From: Paraburkholderia phytofirmans OLGA172
GTDB lineage: Bacteria; Pseudomonadota; Gammaproteobacteria; Burkholderiales; Burkholderiaceae
Direction: 5' to 3'
NCBI RefSeq assembly: GCF_001634365.1
Contig: NZ_CP014578.1
Location: forward strand, 1,550,001 to 1,614,000
DNA length: 64,000 nt
The stretch's first letter is position 1, and each line of letters starts with the position of its first letter. This document shows, in pieces, positions 26,928 to 35,946 of this stretch. The translations under genes were made by a program, and so were the position numbers. The notes under the pieces were generated by a model that worked only from the letters and a program-made list of their open reading frames with translations, searched no databases and had not been told where the DNA came from.

Positions 26928-27710
26928 TTATCGGAATGTCGGCGTGCGCTTCTCGAGGAAGGCTGTCACGCCTTCGTTTGCGTCCGAGGAGCAGAAGATC
27001 TGGTCGCTGGCGGTCAACGACTGGCCAACCAGCGCGGCCTCGGAAGTGTCGAAGCAGGCGTTGATCAGAAGTTTCGCTGCCCGCATCGCGCTTTCCGGCT
27101 GCTTCGCGAGCGAGGCAGCGAGCGCTTCGGCCGAAGTCAACGCTGTGCCTCGTTCCACGACTTCCGTCACGAGGCCCCAATCGAGCGCGGTACGGGCATC
27201 GATCGGTTCGCCCAGCAGAATCATCCTTTTCGCGCGCGCCTCGCCAATCTTGCGGGCGATACGGAACGTCCCGCCGCTGCTTGGGAACAGGCCGAGCTTG
27301 ATCTCAGGTAGACACAGGCGAACGTGATCCTCTGCGACGATCATGTCACAGCATGCGGCGATCTCGAGGCCACCCCCGTAGGTGTAGCCGTTGAGCGCGG
27401 CAATCGTGGGTTTGGGAAAGCAGCGGAGCAACTCGAACACCTTGTTCTGGAAAATCAGTTTCTTCTCCAGAACGGCGCCCGGCGTCAGCAGGTCCTTTAT
27501 CTCCGTGATGTCGGAGCCCGCGCAAAAGGCGCGGTCGCCGGCGCCCGTCAGTACGAGCGCGCGCACTTCGTTGTCGCGCTCCAGGTCACGCAGCGCTGCA
27601 TATAGTTCGCGCGTCAGCGGCGCCGACACGACGTTCATGGGAGGATTGGCGAGCGTGATGACCGCATGGCGTCCATGGCGGTCCACCCGGATTTTGGGAG
27701 ATGCGTTCAT
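26928..27710 (-). CDS. Enoyl-CoA hydratase/isomerase (crotonase)
   Basis: A 260-residue crotonase of standard length. It has AVITLANPPMNVVSAPLTRE, LTGAGDRAFCAGSDITEIKD (first oxyanion segment) and ALNGYTYGGGLEIAACCDMI (second). LPEIKLGLFPSSGGTFRIAR follows, with the catalytic-type Glu of PEIKLG, then TALDWGLVTEVVERG near the C-terminus. It looks fully functional. In this operon it could hydrate an unsaturated acyl-CoA formed by the second CoA transferase, or act on a side intermediate; I cannot fix its substrate. Confidence 0.93.
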   Translation of the reverse strand: MNASPKIRVDRHGRHAVITLANPPMNVVSAPLTRELYAALRDLERDNEVRALVLTGAGDRAFCAGSDITEIKDLLTPGAVLEKKLIFQNKVFELLRCFPKPTIAALNGYTYGGGLEIAACCDMIVAEDHVRLCLPEIKLGLFPSSGGTFRIARKIGEARAKRMILLGEPIDARTALDWGLVTEVVERGTALTSAEALAASLAKQPESAMRAAKLLINACFDTSEAALVGQSLTASDQIFCSSDANEGVTAFLEKRTPTFR

Positions 27711-27744
27711 CGTGCATCTCCCGAAAGGCTGACGTCTCGAAGCG

Positions 27745-28527
27745 TTACGCCTCGTCGTCCGCGACCCGGAAGCGTGCCGACTGTGTATAGCGGCTGCGCG
27801 GGTAATAGCTCACCGTGACCTGCACGAGCGACTGGTTCGCGTCGTAATAGAAGCGCGTGATCTGCAGCGCGGCTTCGCCCACTGGTGCCTGTAGCACCTC
27901 GGCCAGTTCTTCGTCCAGCACCGTTGCGGTCACGTCCTGACGGATTTCGCTCACCCGCAGATTGAACATTTTTTCGATGTTCTGATAGACAGGACTGTTC
28001 GACACGGCCGGCTTGACCTGCGCGGCCGCGAAGCGTGGCGGCACGTAGATCCGCACATAGCTCATCGGCAGATCCGAACCGGGCGTCTTCCGCAGGAAGG
28101 TCGCTTCCGACATCAGCAGACCCGGCTTGCACTCGATCTGCTCGGCAAGCGGTCCATCCACGACGACCTCTCGGATCGCGAGCGCATGCATCTCCGTGTT
28201 GCCGACGAACTGCAGCAGGTCTTCCGTCGAATTCACCGCGTTGAAGCGCCCCTGTTTCTGCATGGGCTCCCGCACGATAGTCCCGATGCCCGGATACGAG
28301 GAAATCAGTCCCTTGTCCCGCAGCATCCGCAAGGCAAAGCGTACCGTCTGCCGGCTGACGCCATAGCGCTCGGTCAGTTCCTTTTCCGACGGCAACGTGC
28401 TCGCCGGCAGGTATTTGCCCTCGTGGATCTCGCGGGAAAGAATGTCCGCGAGCGTAGAGTACAGAGGTTGTTGGCCCGCGCTGCGTGCCAGGCGCTCCGG
28501 TACTACTGCTGCTGTATTTATCGCCAT
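27745..28527 (-). CDS. GntR-family (HutC/UTRA type) transcriptional regulator
   Basis: A 260-residue regulator. The N-terminal winged helix has QPLYSTLADILSREIHEGKY, LPSEKELTERYGVSRQTVRF and ALRMLRDKGLISSYPGIGTI. The UTRA effector domain follows (LPMSYVRIYVPPRFAAA, QDVTATVLDEELAEVLQAPV, ALQITRFYYDANQSLVQVTV). I place the start at ATG 28527 (MAINTAAVVPERL) because the upstream 37 in-frame codons are Arg/Ser-rich and unlike the family. It sits in the middle of the operon and likely controls it through the TGTACGTACA palindrome ahead of the first gene. Confidence 0.92.
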   Translation of the reverse strand: MAINTAAVVPERLARSAGQQPLYSTLADILSREIHEGKYLPASTLPSEKELTERYGVSRQTVRFALRMLRDKGLISSYPGIGTIVREPMQKQGRFNAVNSTEDLLQFVGNTEMHALAIREVVVDGPLAEQIECKPGLLMSEATFLRKTPGSDLPMSYVRIYVPPRFAAAQVKPAVSNSPVYQNIEKMFNLRVSEIRQDVTATVLDEELAEVLQAPVGEAALQITRFYYDANQSLVQVTVSYYPRSRYTQSARFRVADDEA

Positions 28528-28649
28528 GAGATTCTGTCTGAGAGGCGCCGCGACGAACTGATCGACCGTCGATCGGCTCCGCGCGCACCGAATGACCGTA
28601 TATTCGCTCATTTTCGGTGTGCGGTTGCGAGAACGCAACCAGTGGCTGT

Positions 28650-29888
28650 TTATAGGGAGTCATCTGTTGCTCCTGAGAAGGTGATGCCATATCGCTGCAA
28701 TTCAGCCTCGGAATAACCCAGGTGATCGATCAGAACCTCGCGGTTGTGCGCGCCCAAAGCTGGCCCCGCGGAGTCGATGCGGCCGGGGGTGGCCGACAGC
28801 CGGCCCACCACGTTCTGCATCCCGATCGCCTGTCCGAGTTCGATATCCGGCACGTGGCAGATGTTTTCTCGCGCCTTTATCTGAGCATCCTCGAAGATCA
28901 TGGAGACATCGTTGACCGGCGCGATGGTCGCCCCAAGTTTCTCTGAGCGGTCCATGATGACGGTCAGATCCATGCGTCCGATAGCGGCTTGAATTTCTGC
29001 GTCGAGCGCCTTGTCGTGGTCGAGTCGCGCCCGGTTATTGGAGAAGCGCAGGTCTGCAACGAGGTCCGGCCGTTCAATCAGGTCACAGATACGTTCGAAC
29101 GCAGCCTGGGAACTGCCGGCGATCGCGATCCACTTGTGATCCTGCGTCTGATACGTGTTCCGGGGCGCCGTGAAGGGGAGCCGACTGCCGTTGCGTTCCT
29201 GGATCTGACCGAGTTGGTCGTAGTTCACGACGTGCGGTCCGAGCAGGGTTAGCAAGGTTTCGTAAATGGCGAGATCGACGACCTGACCTTGCCCCGTGCG
29301 GCGCTTTTCGTTTAGCGCGACCATCGTCAGAAAGGCCGCCATCATCCCGGTGCTGGCGTCGCCCAGTGCAAATCCGGGCAGCAGTGGCGGCTGGTCGGGA
29401 TTGCCGCTGATGTAGGCGTAGCCCGCGTACGCTTCGGCCAATGTTCCAAACCCCGGTCGAAACCGGTAGGGACCCGTCTGACCAAAACCCGTAATGCGCA
29501 CCATGATCAATCCGGGATTGATCTCCTTGAGAACGTCATAGCCAAGCCCCCACTTCTCGAGCGTACCCGTCCGGTAATTCTCGATGATGATGTCGACGTC
29601 CTTGACGAGCCGCTTGACGGCTTCCACACCAATTTCCGTCTTCAGGTCCAGTGTGACCGAACGCTTACCGCGATTGATGACCTTGTAGTACAGGCCGACC
29701 CCGTCCTTGCTCTCGCCCCAGCGCCGGATCTCGTCGCCGACCCCGGGCCGTTCCACCTTGAGTACGTCTGCGCCGTGATCGGCTAGAAACATCGAGCACA
29801 TCGGCGCCGCCAGGAAATTGGAAATGTCGAGAACGCGTACACCTTCGAGTGCTCGGGAGGTCTTCGGAGAGAGATCGTCAGTTTTCAC
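28650..29888 (-). CDS. CaiB/BaiF-family CoA transferase
   Basis: A 412-residue class III CoA transferase. It has LEGVRVLDISNFLAAPMCSM, DHGADVLKVERPGVGDEIRR and NRGKRSVTLDLKTEIGVEAV. DIIIENYRTGTLEKWGLGYD and MVRITGFGQTGPYRFRPGFG follow, and the catalytic Asp lies in LLPGFALGDASTGMMAAFLT. It is much closer to the classic CaiB/Frc pattern than the second transferase of the operon. It is therefore the likely acid-activating enzyme, moving CoA from succinyl-CoA or acetyl-CoA onto the imported acid. The start is GTG 29888 preceded by AGGCGGAC. First gene of the operon. Confidence 0.93.
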   Translation of the reverse strand: MKTDDLSPKTSRALEGVRVLDISNFLAAPMCSMFLADHGADVLKVERPGVGDEIRRWGESKDGVGLYYKVINRGKRSVTLDLKTEIGVEAVKRLVKDVDIIIENYRTGTLEKWGLGYDVLKEINPGLIMVRITGFGQTGPYRFRPGFGTLAEAYAGYAYISGNPDQPPLLPGFALGDASTGMMAAFLTMVALNEKRRTGQGQVVDLAIYETLLTLLGPHVVNYDQLGQIQERNGSRLPFTAPRNTYQTQDHKWIAIAGSSQAAFERICDLIERPDLVADLRFSNNRARLDHDKALDAEIQAAIGRMDLTVIMDRSEKLGATIAPVNDVSMIFEDAQIKARENICHVPDIELGQAIGMQNVVGRLSATPGRIDSAGPALGAHNREVLIDHLGYSEAELQRYGITFSGATDDSL

Positions 29889-29910
29889 GTTAAATGTCCG
29901 CCTGTTAGAA

Positions 29911-29920
29911 TGTACGTACA
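29911..29920. promoter_or_regulatory. Candidate GntR operator
   Basis: The perfect palindrome TGTACGTACA lies 23 bp upstream of the operon's first start codon. The outer CCTGT and ACAGG around it extend the symmetry. HutC-type GntR proteins often bind similar short palindromes. Assignment to the 27745-28527 regulator is inferred. Confidence 0.45.
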
Positions 29921-30959
29921 GGTTAGGCTTCGCGACGCCCGCTCGAAAGTAGTGAAAACCCGAGGCGGGTTTACCTGCGACATCCCGCCATCGAGGCAGG
30001 GAGCAGAATCGCGTTCTCGGTGAAAACTTGTGGGTTTACAGTGTCGGGCGAGTTGGAACTTTCGATCCCACAGCCCTAGATTGATATAGACCTGGACGTC
30101 ACGGCTGCATCCATTAGTTTTTTACGACGCCAGATGCGGACACCGTCATGCCGGCTGCTCAGGACATCAAAATTGGCGAAATTAAGATCGCTCGGGCGGG
30201 ATAGGGGCGTTCGGACACGTTTTGTTTGCTGTTGATAATCGGTCCGACAGTCGGGGCTCGGCAGATTGGATTCTCCTTGCCGCGAATGACCGTTATCGAG
30301 TGAACTTCGGCTTTGCCCCTCGCGTGGTCGAAGGACAGAAACGGGTCGGCTACGGTCAACCGTGTCGGCCATTTCTGACGTTGGAGAGCTGTCAGCGCGG
30401 TGTGGGCAGGTTGCTCCCGCCTACGGCCCCCGGTCTCACGATTTCTGTTTTCCCAGTCTCACCAAAAGCGCCCCAGTCTCACTAAATCCGTTTCCCTGCA
30501 GAGATGCAGGGAAACGGATTTAGTGAGACCTGCGCTGCCGCCTAATCAACGACTTGCTCACAAATTCGCTCGCACGTCAGTCGACACGGGAAGCGAAGTC
30601 GTTGGATCGGCCGGATTTGCGACGCGAATTAGTTGGACTGGCCGGACGGTAGGATCCGTTCGTTGTGCGCCGGTTGCGAAGGGCTGAGTACGGCCCACAA
30701 GTTGACACTCGCCAGCCGCCGTAACGAGACGTCTGGATGGCCGGTACATCCACGTAGGAGTCGCCCGAGGATCGGGGTGAACCACGCCCGTCATAATGCG
30801 ATTATCAACGGTGCGGTTTCTGGTGACGGGGCATCGCGCCTTTTCACTTGTGAAAAGGCCAACGGTCATTGCCCGTTGCTTGCGGCCGTTGCCCTCGTTG
30901 ATCACGGCGCGGTGCGATCCTTTCAACGTCGACGCCTTTCGCCGTTGCGCTTCAACCCT
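29921..30959. other. About 1 kb non-coding spacer between the two cargo blocks
   Basis: No gene could be supported. The notable features are a 25-bp perfect inverted repeat (30476-30529) and three GTCTCAC direct repeats just before it. Open frames on both strands at 30558-31010 lack ribosome-binding sites and family signatures. The spacer may be a scar of an element that once joined the two blocks. Confidence 0.4.
30476..30529. repeat. 25-bp perfect inverted repeat with 4-nt loop
   Basis: The left arm (30476-30500) begins GTCTCACTAAATCCG and the right arm (30505-30529) is its exact complement, around GAGA. Two further GTCTCAC copies lie at about 30433 and 30456. No T-run follows on either strand. 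It could be two abutted ends of a lost insertion sequence, or a very strong RNA hairpin. Confidence 0.85.
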
Positions 30960-31904
30960 TCAAATCGATCGCAGGAAGGCTGCGGACACGCCCTGTTGGA
31001 GGTCGGATGAGAGGTTCCGCGAACGCGCTATCTCCTTGGTGAGCTGCATGACCGTGCGGCAAGCAAGCGTCATTTCGCCGTGGGGAGACATAGCAAGCGC
31101 AATGAAGCGAGGCACTGGAGGGTCGACCACCATCGACGACTGCAACCGACATTCCTTTTCAAGATTGGCAATCGCGTAAGGTCCGAGCAACGCATAGATT
31201 CCGCCATCTGCCACGATATGCGCCTGTAGACTCAAAGAGTCGGCTTCTGCCGCGAAGTTAAGGGAGACCCGTTGTTCACCAGCAATTTGTTCGAGCCGGT
31301 CGCGCCAGCTGTTGGGGCGGCAGAAAGAGACCAATGGAATCCCGTCGAGCTTTGAAAAAGCAATTTCGGATTGCTTTGTCAAAGGATCGCCTTCTGCGCT
31401 GACCAGGTAGGTCGCCGCCTCAACCAGATACTCGTCACCGTTTCTCGGCGTCGGGCTGTTTCGGAAAAGGATTGCGAGATCAACATTGCCGTTTTCCAGC
31501 CACGTTTCCAGCAACGCACCTTGACCTTCGCGCACCTGTAGTTGCACCAGGGGATAACGCTCTCGAAGGCGGTGGTAAAGCGTGCTGACAAGCGGATGGG
31601 CGGTTGAGGGCAAGATTCCAATTCTGACAACGCCGATCGGCTCTCCCGCAGTACTGCGGATGTCGTTCGACAATTGCTCCGTACTCGCAAGCCACGCCCT
31701 TACGCGCGGGGCGATACGCGCCCCCAGCTCGGTCAATACCACTCCTCGCCCGGTCCGCTGAAACAAACGGCCGCCGCAGTATTGCTCAAGCTCAACAATC
31801 TGGCGGCTGATGTGAGGCTGACTTGTCCCGTAAGCAACGGCAGCCTTGCTCAAACTCCCGAGCTCCGCGGCATCGATGAATAACTTCCAGGCAGCGTAAT
31901 CCAC
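30960..31904 (-). CDS. LysR-family transcriptional regulator
   Basis: A 314-residue LysR protein. The N-terminal helix-turn-helix has LFIDAAELGSLSKAAVAYGT, SQPHISRQIVELEQYCGGRL and FQRTGRGVVLTELGARIA. The effector domain includes GVVRIGILPSTAHPLVSTLY and NVDLAILFRNSPTPRNGDEY. I choose GTG 31904 as the start because GGGGACCTTGCG precedes it and the protein then begins VDYAAWKLF, as LysR proteins do; the frame is open further upstream. It is divergent from the DapA-family gene at 32090, the standard arrangement for a LysR regulator and its target. Confidence 0.9.
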   Translation of the reverse strand: MDYAAWKLFIDAAELGSLSKAAVAYGTSQPHISRQIVELEQYCGGRLFQRTGRGVVLTELGARIAPRVRAWLASTEQLSNDIRSTAGEPIGVVRIGILPSTAHPLVSTLYHRLRERYPLVQLQVREGQGALLETWLENGNVDLAILFRNSPTPRNGDEYLVEAATYLVSAEGDPLTKQSEIAFSKLDGIPLVSFCRPNSWRDRLEQIAGEQRVSLNFAAEADSLSLQAHIVADGGIYALLGPYAIANLEKECRLQSSMVVDPPVPRFIALAMSPHGEMTLACRTVMQLTKEIARSRNLSSDLQQGVSAAFLRSI

Positions 31905-32089
31905 CGCAAGGTCCCCAACGAGATATATCAGATCAGTATAGCTGAAATGTCCGATTTGGCAGTTCTCGCATGGGTTGTCCCTCCCTACACTGCAACGCAT
32001 GCACCGTTGTTCCAGCTTTAAGCGTAACGAGCAGCGGGCTCTCCTCTTCGGAAAGAGGAGCCAAAAGCTCACATTTGGATGGAGACGTT
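31905..32089. promoter_or_regulatory. Divergent LysR/aldolase control region with leader hairpin
   Basis: 185 bp between the divergent starts. An A/T-rich dyad-like stretch (GATATATCAGATCAGTATAGC, 31920-31940) is a likely LysR-binding and promoter area. A bulged hairpin at 32037-32062 (GGCTCTCCTCTT / AAAGAGGAGCC) lies in the leader just before the ribosome-binding site of the aldolase gene. Confidence 0.45.
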
Positions 32090-33013
32090 ATGAAAGCGAT
32101 CGATTTGCGCGGCCTGGTCCCGGCACCCATTACCCCCTTCACCCGCGACGGAGCGGTGGACCACGCAGCAATTCAAAGGCTGGGCTCCTGGCTCGGCAGC
32201 ATCGACGGCGTTAAAGGTCTGACGGTACTCGGCCACGCAGGCGAAGGCACGTTCCTCACGCAGAAAGAACAGGCTGAGGTCATCCAAAGCTTCGTGAAGT
32301 CCGTTCACGGCAAGATTCCAGTCATCGCCGGCATCACACTGGAAGGCACTGAAGTGGCTGTCGAAGAAGCGAAGCGTGCCGTGGAAGCCGGCGCGTCGGC
32401 CGGTCTGGTGTACCCGTCGCACGGCTGGCTGCGCTTCGGTTACCAGAAGGGCGCACCGCAAGACCGCTACCGCGCCATCTACGAAGGCAGCGGCCTGCCC
32501 CTGATTCTTTTCCAGTATCCGGATGCCACCAAGGCGACCTACAACCTTGAAACGCAACTGGAAATCGCCGCACAGCCGGGCGTCTTCGCGATGAAGAACG
32601 GCGTGCGCAACATGCGTCGCTGGGACGTTGAGATTCCCATCATCCGTCGCGAGCGTCCGGAACTGCAAATCCTGACCTGCCACGACGAGTATCTGCTCCA
32701 TACGATGTTTGACGTCGACGGTGCGCTCGTCGGCTACGGCGGCCTGGCTCCCGAGCCGCTCATCGAACTGATCAAAGCGGGCAAGGCGAAAGACTACCAG
32801 GCCGCTCGCGCGATCCATGATCGCCTGCTGCCCGTGACACGCAATGTGTACCACCGTGGCTCGCACATGGAAGGCACCGTTGCACTCAAGCACGGCCTCG
32901 TGGCCCGCGGCATCCTCGAGCACGCCACGGTGCGCTCGCCGTTGCTGCCGCTCGCGGAAGGCGCGGACGTTGAGATCGCAGACGCGCTTCGTTCGGCCGG
33001 CCTCGTCGACTGA
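32090..33013 (+). CDS. DapA-family (dihydrodipicolinate synthase/N-acetylneuraminate lyase) aldolase
   Basis: A 307-residue class I aldolase. It has LVPAPITPFTRDGAVDHAAI, TVLGHAGEGTFLTQKEQAEV (equivalent to the G-T/S-T-GE loop) and KIPVIAGITLEGTEVAVEEA. LPLILFQYPDATKATYNLET carries the active-site Tyr, and PGVFAMKNGVRNMRRWD carries the Schiff-base Lys. Family members make or cleave C-C bonds to pyruvate or dehydrate sugar acids. ATG 32090 is set by GGATGGAGACGTT. With an MFS carrier, a porin and a LysR regulator around it, it is most likely catabolic rather than lysine biosynthetic. Substrate unknown. Confidence 0.9.
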   Translation: MKAIDLRGLVPAPITPFTRDGAVDHAAIQRLGSWLGSIDGVKGLTVLGHAGEGTFLTQKEQAEVIQSFVKSVHGKIPVIAGITLEGTEVAVEEAKRAVEAGASAGLVYPSHGWLRFGYQKGAPQDRYRAIYEGSGLPLILFQYPDATKATYNLETQLEIAAQPGVFAMKNGVRNMRRWDVEIPIIRRERPELQILTCHDEYLLHTMFDVDGALVGYGGLAPEPLIELIKAGKAKDYQAARAIHDRLLPVTRNVYHRGSHMEGTVALKHGLVARGILEHATVRSPLLPLAEGADVEIADALRSAGLVD

Positions 33014-33251
33014 CGCGGCAGCGGCGAACCCAAAGCCGGATGACGATAGTGAAGCGATGCCCCCGCTTCGCTATCAGCGTTGAGCAGTAACGGCGACGCG
33101 CGAAACCTCGTGCCGCGCGTCGTCCATAACAGGATCGGGAAACGACCAAAAAAGCTTCGACGTCGCGACACAATAAGAAAGAAACGCGATCGGTGCTTGA
33201 AAACAAGAAGAAAACCGAGGGCCCATAAAATGCAGCTTTTCAGGAGACAGC

Positions 33252-34694
33252 ATGAACACCCCTTCGACCGCCTACGGCGTCGGCCTTGGTCGATCCCCGA
33301 GCGAAGCGCGCCCCGTGAGCGAGCAATTGCGTGCGGCGAACCTGCTGTTCCGCATCGAGAACGTGCCGTTCTGCAAGTGGCACACCAAGGCACGTATCGT
33401 CATGGGCAGCGCGACCCTCTTTGACGCATTCGACGCACTTTCGCTTGCTTTTGTACTGCCTGTGCTAGTGGGTCTCTGGCATCTTTCTCCCGGGAAGATC
33501 GGCGTGCTGATCGCCGCCGGCTATCTCGGCCAGGTCGTAGGCGCGTTGGTCTTCGGTTGGCTTGCCGAGCGCCTTGGGCGGGTGCCGAGCGCCACAATAA
33601 CTGTCGGTGTCATGTCGGCAATGAGCGTCGTATGCGCCTTCACCGGCAGCCTCCATATGCTGTTTTTGATGCGCTTCCTGCAAGGCATCGGCGTGGGGGG
33701 AGAAGTGCCCGTGGCGGCCACGTACATCAACGAGCTGTCTCAAGCGCATGGCCGAGGACGTTTCTTCATCCTGTACGAACTCATTTTCCCGCTGGGTCTC
33801 CTCGCGGCCGCGCAGCTCGGTGCTTTCATCGTCCCCCGCTTCGGTTGGGAATATATGTTTCTGATCGGCGGCATTCCCGGCATCGCCGTAACGATCCTGA
33901 TCGCACGCCTTCCAGAATCGCCGCGCTGGCTCATTTCACGTGGGCGTTTCGATAAAGCTGAACGCATCATCGAGCGGCTGGAGGCAAGCACGACGAAGCG
34001 CACCCTTGATACTCAGACGCAAAAGACCGAGGTTGACGAGCGCGTGGTGGGCCTTCTGAACGGACTCCAGTCGAAGCAGAAGGGAACGTGGAAGGAGCTT
34101 TTCTCGCCGTTCTACAGAGGACGCACCGTTGTCGTGTGGTTGCTTTGGGCGAGCTCTTATTTCGTGGCCAATGGCATCAACAACTGGCTGCCGAGTCTCT
34201 ACAAGACTGTCTACCATCTACCTCTGCAAGAGTCGCTTCACATGGCGTCCATCTCGAACGTCCTGAGTACGTGCGGGGTGCTGGCTTGCGCGTTGCTGAT
34301 TGATCGAGTCGGGCGCCGCCGCTGGGCAATGGCTTGCTTCATCATCAGTGGAATCCTGCTCGCCGTTCTGGGCATTAATGGCGCTGGCAGCGCATGGTCT
34401 GTGATGTTCCTGGGATCGTCGGCCTATGCTGTGATGGCAACCGCAACGGTCCTTCTGTATCTTTACACCCCTGAAATCTATCCGACCCGGATGCGCGCCA
34501 TCGGTACTGGTCTTGCGACTTCCTGGTTGCGCGCAGCGTCTGCTGCTGCGCCAGCGATCGTCGGCGTCGTATTAACAGGGAAAGGCATCGCTGCGGTATT
34601 CATCATGTTTGCCGTGGTCAGCGGGGTGGGCTTCTTCGTCGCCGGGAGAATGGTGGAGACGACCAATCGCGCTCTCGAAGAGATCTCCCCGTAG
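33252..34694 (+). CDS. MFS transporter (sugar/aromatic-acid type)
   Basis: A 480-residue carrier with about 12 membrane helices and a cytoplasmic loop in the middle. It has LFDAFDALSLAFVLPVLVGL, the loop-2 motif GWLAERLGRVP, and FLQGIGVGGEVPVAATYINE followed by GRGRFFILYELIFPLG. LPESPRWLISRGRFDKAERI is the central SP/SHS-type loop, and LYTPEIYPTRMRAIGTGLAT is the matching C-terminal motif. It likely imports the substrate of the DapA-family aldolase. CAGGAGACAGC precedes ATG 33252. Confidence 0.92.
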   Translation: MNTPSTAYGVGLGRSPSEARPVSEQLRAANLLFRIENVPFCKWHTKARIVMGSATLFDAFDALSLAFVLPVLVGLWHLSPGKIGVLIAAGYLGQVVGALVFGWLAERLGRVPSATITVGVMSAMSVVCAFTGSLHMLFLMRFLQGIGVGGEVPVAATYINELSQAHGRGRFFILYELIFPLGLLAAAQLGAFIVPRFGWEYMFLIGGIPGIAVTILIARLPESPRWLISRGRFDKAERIIERLEASTTKRTLDTQTQKTEVDERVVGLLNGLQSKQKGTWKELFSPFYRGRTVVVWLLWASSYFVANGINNWLPSLYKTVYHLPLQESLHMASISNVLSTCGVLACALLIDRVGRRRWAMACFIISGILLAVLGINGAGSAWSVMFLGSSAYAVMATATVLLYLYTPEIYPTRMRAIGTGLATSWLRAASAAAPAIVGVVLTGKGIAAVFIMFAVVSGVGFFVAGRMVETTNRALEEISP

Positions 34695-34711
34695 TCACTG
34701 GATTCGCTATG

Positions 34712-34745
34712 GCTCCTTGCCCTGATATGACTCAAGGGAAGGAGC
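34712..34745 (+). terminator. Stem-loop between the carrier and the porin
   Basis: GCTCCTTGCCCT pairs with AGGGAAGGAGC (one bulged G) around a 13-nt loop. There is no clear T-run, so it may be a weak terminator or a 3'-end stabiliser that separates carrier and porin expression. Confidence 0.42.
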
Positions 34746-34872
34746 TTCCAGCTCGTAACACCTTCGATTTCAACGCGACAGCTCGCGATTAGCGACAGCT
34801 TCTCCAAGGCAGTCTATTAGTAGTCCTGACTCGATGAATGTCGTTTCAACAAAATTAATGGAGACAACCGAA

Positions 34873-35946
34873 ATGAAAAAGGCACAAGGGGTAACGGGGC
34901 GCCGTTCTGTGGGGAAAGTCGTTGGCACGCTCGGAGTTACGACGATTTTCTGTTCCGCTTTAGCATTGACTTCTGTCGCCGCACACGCAGATAGCGGCTC
35001 GCAGGTCCAACTTTATGGGCTTATCGGCACCTATGTCGGCAGTGTCAAACGTAGTGACACGCCGCAAGCTACGGCACTGATGGGAAGCGGCGGACTTACC
35101 ACTTCGTTCTGGGGAATCGGCGGCAAGGAAGATCTTGGCGGCGGCGTCAGCGCCATCTTCGCCCTCGAGAGCTTCTTTCAACCCCAAAACGGGGCGCAGG
35201 GTCGCAGCTCGGCGGACCCTTTCTGGTCACGCAACGCGTACGTCGGCTTCACTAGCGACTTCGGCCGATTGACCTTCGGGCGGCAAAGGAATCCGACCTA
35301 TACGGAAGAGTCCCTCGTCAATCCGTTCGGATCATCGACCGTCTTTTCTCCGCTCGTCCTCCAGACGTTCGTCACCAATTATGGAGGCACGATCATCGGA
35401 GATACGGTGTGGAATAACACCGCCGAGTACACGACCCCGAACTTTAAGGGTTTCGGCGCAACGGTAATCTATGGCCTTGGCGGCGTCGCGGGTTCGCCCG
35501 GCATCGGTAATCTTGGCGTTCACTTGAATTATCAGGGTCACGGTCTCACGGCAGTGCTGTCCGGCCAGCGCGTGCGCTACACCGCAGCAGGGCCGGTGGG
35601 CGCGCAGTACGCCTACCTCGCGGGCGCAGCATACGATTTCAAGGTCGTGACGCTCTACGGGGCGTGGGCGATGACAAGTGACGTCAGTACCCCTACAGGC
35701 AGCCACACCTACGAGGCGGGTTTGTCGATCCCCTTCTCACCTGCCGACTTCCTGCTTGCAGAGTGGGCGCGTACGCAACGGTCCGGGCCTACCCCTGCGA
35801 CCAACAGCCTTCGCAACACTGCCTCTCTCGGTTACGACCATCTTCTGTCCAAGCGGACGGACATTTACGCGATTTACTCTTTCGACAAGCTGAGCGCCCA
35901 CCCCACCGGCAACACATTTGCCGTCGGCATTCGGCACACGTTCTAG
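34873..35946 (+). CDS. Gram-negative porin (Burkholderia OpcP/OmpC type)
   Basis: A 357-residue outer-membrane porin. ATG 34873 gives a typical signal peptide: basic start MKKAQGVTGRRSVGK, hydrophobic core TLGVTTIFCSALALTSVAA, cleavage near AHA-DSG. The mature chain begins SGSQVQLYGLIGTYVGSVKR. It has the usual strands SFWGIGGKEDLGGGVSAIFA, FWSRNAYVGFTSDFGRLTFG and FGRQRNPTYTEESLVNPFG, and ends AVGIRHTF with the C-terminal Phe needed for membrane insertion. It should let the substrate of the neighbouring carrier cross the outer membrane. Confidence 0.94.
   Translation: MKKAQGVTGRRSVGKVVGTLGVTTIFCSALALTSVAAHADSGSQVQLYGLIGTYVGSVKRSDTPQATALMGSGGLTTSFWGIGGKEDLGGGVSAIFALESFFQPQNGAQGRSSADPFWSRNAYVGFTSDFGRLTFGRQRNPTYTEESLVNPFGSSTVFSPLVLQTFVTNYGGTIIGDTVWNNTAEYTTPNFKGFGATVIYGLGGVAGSPGIGNLGVHLNYQGHGLTAVLSGQRVRYTAAGPVGAQYAYLAGAAYDFKVVTLYGAWAMTSDVSTPTGSHTYEAGLSIPFSPADFLLAEWARTQRSGPTPATNSLRNTASLGYDHLLSKRTDIYAIYSFDKLSAHPTGNTFAVGIRHTF

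Noticed and set aside
30558..31010. Open frames on both strands in the transposon spacer
   Set aside because: Neither has a ribosome-binding site or family signature, and one overlaps the 3' end of the LysR gene.
32069..32923. 284-codon open frame antisense to the DapA-family gene
   Set aside because: A shadow created by high-GC codon bias. The sense frame has full aldolase motifs.
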